Below, piece after piece: positions 35,447 to 43,563 of a stretch of DNA of 64,000 bases. The DNA comes from Porphyrobacter sp. HT-58-2. GTDB taxonomy: Bacteria > Pseudomonadota > Alphaproteobacteria > Sphingomonadales > Sphingomonadaceae. The stretch spans positions 372,001-436,000 of the forward strand of contig NZ_CP022600.1 of NCBI RefSeq assembly GCF_002952215.1, written 5' to 3'. Made by a program: the position numbers and the translations under genes. The notes under the pieces were generated by a model that was not told the origin of the DNA, made no database searches, and saw nothing but the letters and a program-made list of their open reading frames with translations. Position 1 is the stretch's first letter. Each line of letters starts with the position of its first letter.

Positions 35447-36265
35447 ATCTCAACAAAATGCAGATTGAGACACCAACTATTAGATGGGCCACATAGAGGC
35501 TTGTGTGTCACATCCCTTGAAAAGCGGCTCAACGACACGTTGCTGCCAGTGCCCTCGCCTTTCGCAACAGCGATGGCACCTTTCCGCCGCTTGTCCGAAA
35601 GGGATCGCTCAACGGACACCTTGCGCTTGCCAAAGGTCAGACTTCCCTGTCCTCCGCATATCCGGCTGGCCCGCTCTCTCATTGAGGTGGTACGCGCCAT
35701 GTTCTCACAAGGGGGCCTCATCCGTTACAAATGAACTACGAGCGCCAAACTATAACTCTCGGACGATTACGAGTGGCGTATATCAACCAAGGGCATACGG
35801 TTTCCGATGCCGCGGCAGGGCGACTTCGCAACAGTGTTTGTGCCCGCAGAAGAAAGCGGCGTCGCCCGGTCGCACTTCGAGCCCTTTCTTAAAATAGACG
35901 AGCAGCCTGTGTGTGGTGGGAGCGCGAGCTTCACCTCCCCCACCGATGTGCCCCAAATTGATGTCGAAAGGTAAGGCGGCATCAATCGGATCCGGCGAGT
36001 CGCCCATCCAACGGAAAATCGAGCCTATTCAACAGGCTACGGACCTGTCAATCAGATGCGATTGGCGATTTCTGGTTCAATCAGATTTGATTGGAAAGCT
36101 GCCACTTCCAGAGCGCGCTCGCTATCACCCTGTATTACCACGATAATTCTGGGGAATAGATGCTGCGATCCGTCGCGTAGGGTGTATAACGTTCCCCACT
36201 GCCCGAGCGGAGCCGGTCTCTGATCCAGATTCGATCCGAGGGATTTGAGGCGGCCTAGCCACGGC
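35447..36265. other. Gene-poor right end of the island
   Basis: About 820 bases between the IS5 fragment and attR have no clearly recognised gene. Short open frames on both strands (35443-35721 minus, 35913-36146 plus) have no convincing start or motif. Only the frame at 35783-36007 looks somewhat protein-like. Base composition is less GC-rich than the core. Confidence 0.5.
35783..36007 (-). CDS. Hypothetical small protein
   Basis: The 74-residue frame includes a plausible folded stretch, THRLLVYFKKGLEVRPGDAA, followed by FFCGHKHCC, a Cys/His cluster that could bind a metal. There is no clear ribosome-binding site and no recognised family. It might be a remnant of a longer gene. Listed as a weak candidate because the neighbourhood is otherwise empty. 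Confidence 0.3.
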   Translation of the reverse strand: MGDSPDPIDAALPFDINLGHIGGGGEARAPTTHRLLVYFKKGLEVRPGDAAFFCGHKHCCEVALPRHRKPYALG

Positions 36266-36290
36266 GTATTTTCCGTACTCATTCCATACG
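36266..36290. repeat. Possible integrase arm-type site near the right end
   Basis: The stretch TTCCGTACTCATTCCATACG lies 33 bases inside attR and matches the repeat at 3158-3180 with one mismatch in that core. Both are in the same orientation. A role in integrase or excisionase binding is inferred. Confidence 0.4.
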
Positions 36291-36322
36291 AAACGCCGAA
36301 CCGCGTTCTAAGTGCCTGAAAA

Positions 36323-36371
36323 CTGGTGCTGCTGGGGAGGATTGAACTCCCGACCTCACCCTTACCAAGGG
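36323..36371. repeat. attR: 49-bp direct repeat within tRNA-Thr
   Basis: This is identical to 3016-3064. It supplies the 3' part of the functional tRNA-Thr gene, so integration leaves the tRNA intact. The crossover should be somewhere within these bases, probably at the anticodon or T-arm. Confidence 0.92.
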
Positions 36372-36398
36372 TGCGCTCTACCACTGAGCTACAGCAGC
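36324..36398 (-). tRNA. tRNA-Thr (anticodon GGT)
   Basis: The 75-nt gene folds into a normal cloverleaf: acceptor stem GCTGCTG with CAGCAGC, D-arm GCTC-AGTGGTA-GAGC, anticodon stem CACCC with GGGTG around loop TTGGTAA (anticodon GGT), T-arm GGGAG-TTCAATC-CTCCC, and an encoded CCA end. It reads codons ACC and ACT. It is the island's integration target; its 3' 48 bases belong to attR. Confidence 0.97.
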
Positions 36399-36486
36399 GC
36401 CGGAACAGGCGCGCCCTATTGTCGCGCTGCCCCCCATTGTCAAGCGGGGGTTGATGACGGCGCGTCTATTCTCCAAGGCGTTTCAT

Positions 36487-36636
36487 ATGAGTGAAGAGCC
36501 CCGCAAGAATCTTTCCCGTGAGGAGCGCCTAGCGGCGAAGCTGCGCGAAAATCTGCGACGCCGCAAGGCGCAGGCGCGCGCGCTTGGTGATTCGGATAGC
36601 GCGCGGCCCCTTCCCAATTCACCCCCGGAAAGCTAA
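36487..36636 (+). CDS. Small conserved-looking basic protein
   Basis: The ATG at 36487 gives 49 residues with a strongly charged helix, [20 protein letters not shown], followed by a flexible Pro/Ser tail. An in-frame ATG at 36451 would add 12 residues. The same type of short Arg/Lys-rich protein is common in alphaproteobacteria, but no function is known to me. It is followed by a strong hairpin before gpmA. Confidence 0.6.
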   Translation: MSEEPRKNLSREERLAAKLRENLRRRKAQARALGDSDSARPLPNSPPES

Positions 36637-36683
36637 CGCGGCGCCCAGAGATTGATCGTCTGGACCAAGCCGCCCGCTCCCTG

Positions 36684-36731
36684 CGCCCTTCCACCCGGAG
36701 CCTATCGGGTTACCATCCGGGTGGAAGGGCG
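36684..36731 (+). terminator. 15-bp perfect hairpin between the small gene and gpmA
   Basis: Arms at 36684-36698 (CGCCCTTCCACCCGG) and 36717-36731 pair perfectly around an 18-base loop. There is no T-run after the stem, so a simple rho-independent terminator is uncertain. It may stabilise the upstream mRNA or act in the gpmA leader, 34 bases before the start codon. Confidence 0.6.
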
Positions 36732-36764
36732 GGGGAGTGGGCGGCGCGGCACAACGGAGAAAGA

Positions 36765-37451
36765 ATGCCCAAGCTCATCCTTGTTCGCCACGGCCAGAGC
36801 CAGTGGAACCTCGAAAACCGCTTCACCGGCTGGTGGGATGTTGACCTTACCGAAAGGGGCATAGCCGAAGCGATCGCAGCGGGCGCGTTGATGAAGGACA
36901 AAGGCGTGCTGCCGTCCTATGCCTTCACCTCGCTCCAGACCCGCGCGATCAAGACGCTGCATCTGGCGCTCGAAGCGGCGGGACGCCTGTGGATCCCCGA
37001 GGTCAAGGACTGGCGCCTCAACGAGCGGCACTATGGCGGGCTGACCGGGCTCGACAAGGCCGAAACTGCGGCAAAGCATGGCGATGATCAGGTGAAGATC
37101 TGGCGCCGCAGCTTCGACATTCCGCCCCCGGTTCTGGAAGCGGGGAGCACCTATGACCTCGCGTCAGACCCGCGCTATGCCGGGATTGCCATCCCCAACA
37201 CCGAAAGCCTCAAGCTGACGATCGAGCGCGTGCTGCCTTATTGGGAAAGCACGATCCTGCCGATGCTCGCGGCGGGTGAAACCGTGATCATCGCCGCCCA
37301 CGGCAATTCCCTGCGCGCGCTGGTGAAGCACCTGTCGGGCATTTCGGATGCGGACATCACCGATCTGGAAATTCCCACCGGCCAGCCGATCATCTATGAC
37401 TTCGATGGCGATCAGGTCGCAGGCGAACGCTATTATCTGAAGGACGCATGA
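36765..37451 (+). CDS. gpmA: 2,3-bisphosphoglycerate-dependent phosphoglycerate mutase
   Basis: The 228-residue enzyme interconverts 3- and 2-phosphoglycerate in glycolysis and gluconeogenesis. The catalytic RHGQSQWN motif lies at residues 8-15, [10 protein letters not shown] near 86, and the second catalytic His in [11 protein letters not shown] near 183. Length and motifs are those of cofactor-dependent GpmA. It has a good ribosome-binding site (GGAGAAAG) and overlaps purE by four bases, so it leads a compact operon with purE, purK, folA and ribF. Confidence 0.95.
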   Translation: MPKLILVRHGQSQWNLENRFTGWWDVDLTERGIAEAIAAGALMKDKGVLPSYAFTSLQTRAIKTLHLALEAAGRLWIPEVKDWRLNERHYGGLTGLDKAETAAKHGDDQVKIWRRSFDIPPPVLEAGSTYDLASDPRYAGIAIPNTESLKLTIERVLPYWESTILPMLAAGETVIIAAHGNSLRALVKHLSGISDADITDLEIPTGQPIIYDFDGDQVAGERYYLKDA

Positions 37452-37942
37452 TGGACGTGACCGGGGGCAAGGTTGCCATCGTTATGGGGAGCCAGTCGGA
37501 CTGGCCGACCATGAAGTGCGCCGCCGAGGTGCTCGACGAACTGGAAGTCGCCCATGAAGCGCGGATCGTCTCGGCCCATCGCACCCCTGACCGGATGGTG
37601 GCCTTCGCCAAAGGGGCCGAGGGCGAGGGCTTCAGCGTCATCATTGCAGGCGCGGGCGGTGCGGCGCATCTGCCCGGCATGATCGCCAGCATGACCCACC
37701 TGCCGGTGCTGGGCGTGCCGGTGCAGTCGAAGGCGCTGTCGGGGCTCGATAGCCTGCTCTCGATCGTGCAGATGCCGGGCGGCATTCCCGTCGGTACGCT
37801 GGCAATCGGCGAGGCCGGCGCACGCAATGCCGGACTGATGGCTGCTGCGATCCTCGCGCTGGGGGACGAGTCGCTGTCGGAACGCCTGCAGGACTGGCGT
37901 GCCGCGAAGAGCGCCGCCGTGGGCGAGGTTCCGGAGGACTGA
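37448..37942 (+). CDS. purE: N5-carboxyaminoimidazole ribonucleotide mutase PurE
   Basis: The 164-residue enzyme converts N5-CAIR to CAIR in purine synthesis. It starts with [14 protein letters not shown], the class I PurE signature with the GSxSD phosphate loop, and has [10 protein letters not shown] and [16 protein letters not shown]. It overlaps gpmA (ATGA) and purK (TGATG), so the genes are translated together. PurE works in sequence with PurK. Confidence 0.97.
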   Translation: MMDVTGGKVAIVMGSQSDWPTMKCAAEVLDELEVAHEARIVSAHRTPDRMVAFAKGAEGEGFSVIIAGAGGAAHLPGMIASMTHLPVLGVPVQSKALSGLDSLLSIVQMPGGIPVGTLAIGEAGARNAGLMAAAILALGDESLSERLQDWRAAKSAAVGEVPED

Positions 37943-39009
37943 TGCTTCCACCCGGTTCCACCATCGGCATTCTTGGCGGCGGGCAGCTGGGCCGGATGAT
38001 GGCCGTGTCCGCGCTCCAGCTCGGCTACCGCGTAATCGGCTATGCCCCCGAAGGCGACAATGTCGCGGCCGATGCCTGTTCGGATTTCATCACCGCCGAT
38101 TGGGACGATGCGGCGGCGCTCGCGCAGTTCGCGGCGGCCTGCGATGTGGTGACGTGGGAGTTCGAGAACGTCCCCGTTGCCACCGTCCAGGCCCTGCCCA
38201 GCCCCCTGCTCGCCTGCCCCTTGCGCGCTTTGGAGGTCGCGCAGGACAGGTTTCACGAGAAACATTTCGTCAGTCAGCTGGGCGGCACCCCTGCGCCCTA
38301 TGCGAAGGTCGAGAGCGAGCAGGACCTCGCCGACGCCTTTATCACCATCGGCACCCCCGGCATCCTCAAGACCGCGCGCGATGGCTATGACGGCAAGGGC
38401 CAGTGGCGGGTGCGCACGGTGCTGGAGGCGGGCAGCACGCATTTCCCGGGCGTGCCGTGCGTCTACGAAGGCTTCGTCACCTACGAGACCGAATTCTCGG
38501 TCATCCTCGTGCGGGGCAAGGACGGAACGATAAAGTTCTGGGATTCGACCGCGAACCTGCACGAAGGCGGGATGCTGGCGCTGTCGGTGCTGCCGGCGGG
38601 CGCGCTGGTCGAGGCACAGGTGCGCGAGGCGCGCGATCTGGCGGGCAAGGTGGCCGATGAACTCGGCTATGTCGGCGTCCTCACGCTGGAATTCTTCGCC
38701 ACCCGCGATGGCCCGGTGTTCAACGAAATGGCGCCTCGCGTCCACAATTCGGGCCACTGGACCATCGAGGGCGCGGCCACCAGCCAGTTCGAAAACCACA
38801 TCCGCGCGATCTGCGGCCTGCCGCTGGGCGTGACGAAGACCCGCTTCGCCAGCATCGAGATGCGCAACATCGTCGGCGAGGATGCTCTGAAAGCCCACGC
38901 GATTCTGGCTGAACCGGGTGAGCCGCACCTCCACCTCTACGGCAAGGCCGAAGCCCGCGAGGGGCGCAAGATGGGCCATGTCACCCGCGTCGGGCACGTG
39001 CTGAAATGA
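37942..39009 (+). CDS. purK: 5-(carboxyamino)imidazole ribonucleotide synthase PurK
   Basis: The 355-residue ATP-grasp enzyme makes N5-CAIR from AIR, bicarbonate and ATP. The N-terminal motif IGILGGGQLGRMMA, the ATP-grasp loop KTARDGYDGKGQW and FNEMAPRVHNSGHWTIEGA near the active site are all present. It is coupled to purE before it and to folA behind it (ATGA). No anomaly was seen. Confidence 0.97.
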   Translation: MLPPGSTIGILGGGQLGRMMAVSALQLGYRVIGYAPEGDNVAADACSDFITADWDDAAALAQFAAACDVVTWEFENVPVATVQALPSPLLACPLRALEVAQDRFHEKHFVSQLGGTPAPYAKVESEQDLADAFITIGTPGILKTARDGYDGKGQWRVRTVLEAGSTHFPGVPCVYEGFVTYETEFSVILVRGKDGTIKFWDSTANLHEGGMLALSVLPAGALVEAQVREARDLAGKVADELGYVGVLTLEFFATRDGPVFNEMAPRVHNSGHWTIEGAATSQFENHIRAICGLPLGVTKTRFASIEMRNIVGEDALKAHAILAEPGEPHLHLYGKAEAREGRKMGHVTRVGHVLK

Positions 39010-39512
39010 AGCCGGAAATCGTGCTGATCTACGCCCGCGCCGCCAATGGCGCGATCGGCAATGAAGGCGACCTGCCCTGGCGCCTGCCCGCCGATCTCAA
39101 GCGGTTCAAGGCGCTGACCATGAACAAGCCGATGGTGATGGGCCGCAAGACCTTCGAGAGCCTGCCCGGCCTGCTCCCCGGCCGCCGTCATATCGTGCTT
39201 TCCCGCCGTGACTGCTTTACCGCCGAGGGTGTGGAGATGGCCGGATCGGTGCAGGAGGCACTGGCGCTGGCGGCGACAGGCAATGACAGCGGCGAGGTCG
39301 CGGTGATCGGCGGGGCGGCGATCTACGACGTGTTCATGCCGCTTGCCCACCGCATCGAGATGACGCAGATCCATGCCGATTATCAGGGTGATACCTTCAT
39401 GGCCGAGCCGGGACGCGAATGGGTGCTGACCGCGCGCGAGGATCACGCTGCGGCAGGCGGGCATCCGGCGTTCTCCTTCCTGACCTACCGCCGCGCGGGG
39501 GCGCACGCCTGA
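39006..39512 (+). CDS. folA: Dihydrofolate reductase
   Basis: The 168-residue enzyme reduces dihydrofolate with NADPH. Motifs: IYARAANGAIGNEGDLPWRL (substrate and cofactor loop with the catalytic acidic residue), MVMGRKTFESLP (NADPH), and VIGGAAIYDVFMPLA (cofactor). Position inside the purine/riboflavin operon makes sense because folate cofactors feed purine synthesis. The stop overlaps ribF by one base. Confidence 0.95.
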   Translation: MKPEIVLIYARAANGAIGNEGDLPWRLPADLKRFKALTMNKPMVMGRKTFESLPGLLPGRRHIVLSRRDCFTAEGVEMAGSVQEALALAATGNDSGEVAVIGGAAIYDVFMPLAHRIEMTQIHADYQGDTFMAEPGREWVLTAREDHAAAGGHPAFSFLTYRRAGAHA

Positions 39513-40450
39513 TGCGCTGGCTCGATCACCGCCGCCCGATCCCTGCCGCCCTGCGCGGAGCCATAATCGCGCTCGGCAATTTCGACGGATTCCACCGCGG
39601 CCATCAGGCCGTGGCGGGCGAGGCGATCGGGTGGGCCAAGGCGGAAGGCCGCCCCTCGATCATCGCCACCTTCGATCCGCATCCGGTGCGCTTCTTCAAG
39701 CCCGACGTGCCGCCGTTCCGGCTGACAACGCTCGAACAGCGGCAGGAGCTCTATCTCGCGGCGGGCGCGACCGCGATGCTGGTGTTCCACTTCGACGCCG
39801 AGCTGGCAGGCACGAGTGCGGAGGATTTCATCGCCAAGATCCTGATCGACCGCTTCGGCGCGCATGGCGTGGTGACAGGGGGCGATTTCACCTTCGGCAA
39901 GGGCGCCAAGGGCAATGTCGAACTGCTGCGCGATTTCGGCGGCGCGATGGGGTTGCAATCGCGGGTGGTTGAGGCGGTCGCAGAAGGAGGCGAGGTCGTC
40001 TCCTCCAGCCGCATCCGCCAGGCGCTGCGCGACGGCGATCCGCAGCAGGCCGCGCGCCTGCTCACCCGGCCCTTCGCGATCCGCGGCATTGTCGAACACG
40101 GCGACAAGCGGGGCCGGACGATCGGCTATCCCACCGCCAATGTCGCGATCGACAGCTACCTGCGGCCCAGATACGGCATCTACGCCGTCACGGGCCGCAT
40201 TCTGGCGACCGGCGAGGTGCTGAAAGGCGCGGCCAATATCGGCATCCGCCCGCAATTCGAACCGCCCAAGGAATTGCTCGAACCCTATTTCTTCGACTTC
40301 TCGGGCGATCTCTACGGGCAGGAAATCGAAGTCGCCTTCCACCATTACCTGCGCGGCGAGGCGAAGTTCGACAGCCTTGAGGCGCTGATCGAACAGATGG
40401 ACAAGGATTGCGCCGAGGCGCGGCGACTATTAGGGCAGCGCGGAATTTGA
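39512..40450 (+). CDS. ribF: Bifunctional riboflavin kinase / FAD synthetase
   Basis: The 312-residue enzyme makes FMN and FAD. The N-terminal adenylyltransferase domain has ALGNFDGFHRGHQ, ATFDPHPVRFF and SSSRIRQALRDGD; the C-terminal kinase domain has GRTIGYPTANVAI and the KGAANIGIRPQFE stretch. The ATG overlaps the folA stop. It is the last gene of the operon; a palindromic repeat pair follows. Confidence 0.95.
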   Translation: MRWLDHRRPIPAALRGAIIALGNFDGFHRGHQAVAGEAIGWAKAEGRPSIIATFDPHPVRFFKPDVPPFRLTTLEQRQELYLAAGATAMLVFHFDAELAGTSAEDFIAKILIDRFGAHGVVTGGDFTFGKGAKGNVELLRDFGGAMGLQSRVVEAVAEGGEVVSSSRIRQALRDGDPQQAARLLTRPFAIRGIVEHGDKRGRTIGYPTANVAIDSYLRPRYGIYAVTGRILATGEVLKGAANIGIRPQFEPPKELLEPYFFDFSGDLYGQEIEVAFHHYLRGEAKFDSLEALIEQMDKDCAEARRLLGQRGI

Positions 40451-40456
40451 ACCCAG

Positions 40457-40555
40457 CCCGTTCGTCTCGAGCGGAGGTTCGAGCGCAGCCGAGAACCGCA
40501 GTCGAGAGACCCCGCGCCAATGTGTCTCGACTTCGCTCGACACGAACGGAAATGT
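40457..40555. repeat. Dispersed palindromic repeat pair, copy 2
   Basis: Between ribF and ileS, one imperfect unit (TTCGTCTCGAGCGGAGGTTC, about 40461-40480, with a further palindromic part) and the inverted unit TGTCTCGACTTCGCTCGACA (about 40525-40544) face each other. The outer ends CCGTTCG and CGAACGG pair. The same core is found at 1160, 42013 and 50043. Confidence 0.85.
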
Positions 40556-40563
40556 GAAGTGCG

Positions 40564-43563
40564 ATGACCGACGAAACCACAGCGCGCGCCAAAGAAGCGA
40601 AAGACTATCGGGACACCGTCTTCCTGCCGAAGACCGATTTCCCCATGAAGGCCGGCCTCCCCCAGAAGGAGCCGGGCATTGCCGCGCGCTGGGAGCAGAT
40701 CGGGCTCTATGACGCCCTGCGCAAAGCCCGTCGGGGTCGGGAAAAGTTCATCCTTCACGACGGCCCGCCCTATGCCAATGGCGACATCCACGTGGGCCAT
40801 GCGCTGAACCACATCCTCAAGGACATGGTCTGCCGCACCCAGAACCTGCTGGGCCGCGATGCGCCTTACGTGCCCGGCTGGGACTGCCACGGCCTGCCCA
40901 TCGAGTGGAAGGTCGAAGAGCAGTATCGCAAGGAGAAGAAGGCCAAGCCCGTCCTCACCGGCGCGGGGCGTGACGAGGCGGCGGTCATGGCGTTCCGCGA
41001 CGAATGCCGCGCCTATGCGCAGAAGTGGGTCGACGTGCAGCGCGGGCAGCTGAAGCGCCTCGGCATCATGGGCGATTGGGACCACCCCTACCTCACCATG
41101 CAGAAGGAGAGCGAGGCGGTGATCGTCGCCGAGCTGCTCAAGCTGGCCGAGGCGGGGAACCTCTATCGCGGCTCGAAGCCGGTGATGTGGTCGCCGGTCG
41201 AACAGACCGCGCTGGCTGAGGCGGAGGTCGAATACGAGGACATTGTTTCCACGCAGATCGACGTGGCGTTCGAGATTGTGGAATCGCAGTCGCCGACGAT
41301 CCAAGCACTTCTCGACAAGGGCTGGCCGGTCGCAGCTGTCGTTTGGACGACAACTCCTTGGACGATCCCCGTCAACCAAGCGATCGCATTCAGCGAAACG
41401 ACGGATTACGTTCTATTCTACGAGGGCGGTGGCGTTCAGCACTATCTGGTCGCGGCTGACCTCGCCAGGCAATTCGAACGACGCGCTGGCTTGATTTCTG
41501 GTCCTGACACTTATGAGCTTCCAAAAGAGGGTGATCCGTCCTGTTACATCTATGCTGAGCGGGTGAAAGGCTCCGAACTCGCTGGCACCCTCGTCCGCCA
41601 CCCGATGCACCACCTCGGCGGGTTCTACGCGACCCCGCGCCCGTTGTTGCCCGGCGACTTCGTCACCACCGATAGCGGTACCGGCCTCGTCCACATGGCG
41701 CCCGATCATGGCGAGGACGACTTCGACCTCTGCAAAGCCAACGGCATCAACCCCGTCTTCGCGGTGATGGACGACGGGCGTTATCGGGACGACTGGGGCT
41801 GGCTGGGCGGCGCGGACGAGCGCCGCATGAGCGTCATCAACCCCAAGTTCAACGCGCCCGACGGCCCGATCTGCTCGGACCTGCGCGAAGCGGGCGCGCT
41901 GCTCGCCGCGAGCGCGGATTACGCGCACTCCTACCCGCACTCGTGGCGCTCCAAGGCCAAGGTGATCTTCCGCTGCACCCCGCAATGGTTCGTGCCGATG
42001 GACAAGCCTTTGCCGGGTGTCTCGACTTCGCTCGACACGAACGGAGTTGAGAGCACCACCCCCCAGCCGTTCGCGTCGAGCGAAGTCGAGACGCTGAGAA
42101 GCACCGCCCTCGCAGAAATCCAGCGCGTGCAGTTCATCCCCGAAAAGGGCCGCAACCGGATCGGTGCGATGGTCGAAGGCCGGCCCGACTGGGTGCTCTC
42201 CCGCCAGCGCGCATGGGGTGTGCCGATCACGCTGTTCGTGCGGCCTGACGGCTCCTATCTGCAAGACCCCGCCGTCAACGCCCGCATCGTCGCGGCGGTG
42301 AACGCGGAAGGCATGGACGCGTGGAACAGCGCCAACAAGGCGGCGTTCCTTGGGCCCAACTACGACCCCGACGACTACGCAATGGTCACCGACATTCTCG
42401 ACGTGTGGTTCGATAGCGGCTGCACTCACGCCTTCGTGCTCGAAAGCGGGCGCTGGCCCGACCTGCAATGGCCCGCCAACCTCTACCTCGAAGGCTCCGA
42501 CCAGCACCGCGGCTGGTTCCAGTCCTCGCTGCTGCAATCCAGCGCCACGCGCGGGCGTGCGCCTTACGATCAGGTCTTGACCCACGGCTTCACCATGGAT
42601 GCCAAGGGCAAGAAGATGTCGAAGAGCCTCGGCAACACGGTCGATCCGCTGAAGGTGATGGAAACCTACGGCGCGGACATCATCCGGCTGTGGGCGCTTT
42701 CGGTCGACTTCACCGAGGATCACCGCATCGGCGACGAGATCCTCAAGGGCGTCGGCGACCAGTATCGCAAGCTGCGCAACACCTTCCGCTACCTGCTCGG
42801 CGCGCTCGACGGCTTCGTGGGCGACATGAGCGATGCGGGGGAATTGCCGGAGCTGGAGGTCTATATCCTCGCACTGCTGTCCGAACTGGACGGCAAGCTG
42901 CGCGCGGCGGCTGAGGCTTACGACTTCAACCTCTACACCCGCCTGCTGGTGGATTTCTGCAACGAAGACCTCTCGGCCTTCTTCTTCGATATCCGCAAGG
43001 ACTCGCTCTATTGCGACGGGCCGGATTCGACCACGCGCAACGCCTATCGCACGGTGCTCGACCTGCTGTTCCACGCGCTGGTGCGCTATGCCGCGCCGGT
43101 GCTGGTGTTCACGGCGGAGGAAGTGTGGCTCTCCCGCTATCCCGAGGACGGCGAGGAAGATGACGCGGGCCAGCGCGGAAGCGTCCACCTGCTCGAATGG
43201 CCGAGCGTGCCGGGCGTGCGGGCCGATACCGCCAAATGGGACGCGCTCAGGGCGCTGCGGGATCAGGTCAACGAAGCGATCGAGCCGCTGCGCCGCGACA
43301 AGACCATCCGCTCCAGCCTCGAAGCGGAAGTGGTGGTCCCCGCCAGCGCCGTGCCAGAGGGCGTGTCGGACGAACAACTCGCCGAACTGTTCATCACCGC
43401 GACAGTCACGCGCGGGCAGGGCGAGAGCGTGATCGTGACCAAGACACAGCACCACAAATGCAGCCGCTGCTGGCGCCATCTGCCCGACGTGGCTGAGGAA
43501 GGCGCGCTGTGCGGTCGCTGCGATGAAGTGGTCAGCGCGATGGATGCGGGGGCTGGGGCATGA
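40564..43563 (+). CDS. ileS: Isoleucyl-tRNA synthetase, with an in-frame repeat-derived insertion
   Basis: The 999-residue class I synthetase charges tRNA-Ile. The HIGH-type motif DIHVGHALNH is near residue 74, the KMSKS motif (GKKMSKSLGN) near 685, and a C-terminal zinc finger HKCSRCWRHLPD with CGRCDE near 966-985. Around residues 484-510 the sequence reads GVSTSLDTNG then FASSEVETLR, translated from a copy of the dispersed palindromic repeat (42013-42094). IleRS proteins normally go directly from MDKPL to the LR-TAL-EIQ helix. A stretch at about 41260-41590 uses AT-richer codons than the rest. It overlaps lspA by four bases. Confidence 0.95.
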   Translation: MTDETTARAKEAKDYRDTVFLPKTDFPMKAGLPQKEPGIAARWEQIGLYDALRKARRGREKFILHDGPPYANGDIHVGHALNHILKDMVCRTQNLLGRDAPYVPGWDCHGLPIEWKVEEQYRKEKKAKPVLTGAGRDEAAVMAFRDECRAYAQKWVDVQRGQLKRLGIMGDWDHPYLTMQKESEAVIVAELLKLAEAGNLYRGSKPVMWSPVEQTALAEAEVEYEDIVSTQIDVAFEIVESQSPTIQALLDKGWPVAAVVWTTTPWTIPVNQAIAFSETTDYVLFYEGGGVQHYLVAADLARQFERRAGLISGPDTYELPKEGDPSCYIYAERVKGSELAGTLVRHPMHHLGGFYATPRPLLPGDFVTTDSGTGLVHMAPDHGEDDFDLCKANGINPVFAVMDDGRYRDDWGWLGGADERRMSVINPKFNAPDGPICSDLREAGALLAASADYAHSYPHSWRSKAKVIFRCTPQWFVPMDKPLPGVSTSLDTNGVESTTPQPFASSEVETLRSTALAEIQRVQFIPEKGRNRIGAMVEGRPDWVLSRQRAWGVPITLFVRPDGSYLQDPAVNARIVAAVNAEGMDAWNSANKAAFLGPNYDPDDYAMVTDILDVWFDSGCTHAFVLESGRWPDLQWPANLYLEGSDQHRGWFQSSLLQSSATRGRAPYDQVLTHGFTMDAKGKKMSKSLGNTVDPLKVMETYGADIIRLWALSVDFTEDHRIGDEILKGVGDQYRKLRNTFRYLLGALDGFVGDMSDAGELPELEVYILALLSELDGKLRAAAEAYDFNLYTRLLVDFCNEDLSAFFFDIRKDSLYCDGPDSTTRNAYRTVLDLLFHALVRYAAPVLVFTAEEVWLSRYPEDGEEDDAGQRGSVHLLEWPSVPGVRADTAKWDALRALRDQVNEAIEPLRRDKTIRSSLEAEVVVPASAVPEGVSDEQLAELFITATVTRGQGESVIVTKTQHHKCSRCWRHLPDVAEEGALCGRCDEVVSAMDAGAGA
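42013..42096 (+). repeat. Dispersed palindromic repeat pair inside ileS (copy 3)
   Basis: GTGTCTCGACTTCGCTCGAC (42017-42036) and the inverted TCGCGTCGAGCGAAGTCGAG (about 42071-42090) form a repeat pair with the same arrangement as the intergenic copies. It adds roughly 27 codons without a stop or frameshift. Confidence 0.9.

Larger units (their letters stand above)
3016..36371. mobile_element. Integrative genomic island in tRNA-Thr, carrying Cu, Zn/Cd/Co and Hg resistance
   Basis: The segment is bracketed by two identical 49-bp direct repeats (3016-3064 and 36323-36371). The right copy is the 3' part of an intact tRNA-Thr gene; the left copy is the displaced 3' end including CCA. A tyrosine integrase starts about 140 bases inside the left repeat and reads inward, the usual layout for tRNA-borne islands. 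Cargo is almost entirely metal resistance plus nested transposons. I see no conjugation genes, relaxase or phage structural genes, so it is an integrative, possibly mobilisable, element rather than a self-transmissible one. The host core repeat family was not seen inside it. Confidence 0.9.

Noticed and set aside
35443..35721. Minus-strand frame of 92 codons after the IS5 fragment
   Set aside because: Weak start, no recognised motif, and it overlaps the end of the IS5 transposase. Not supported as a gene.
36052..36384. Minus-strand open frame of 110 codons beginning MVERTLGKGEVGSSILPSST
   Set aside because: Its start is the translated tRNA-Thr gene, a well-known spurious pattern; the rest has no protein features. 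The similar frame at 2975-3211 over attL was also rejected.
37390..38997. Minus-strand open frame of 535 codons opposite purE-purK
   Set aside because: Low-complexity Arg/Ala/His-rich translation, antisense to recognised enzymes.
41413..43479. Minus-strand open frame of 688 codons opposite ileS
   Set aside because: Antisense shadow of ileS without domains; ileS has all its motifs on the plus strand.
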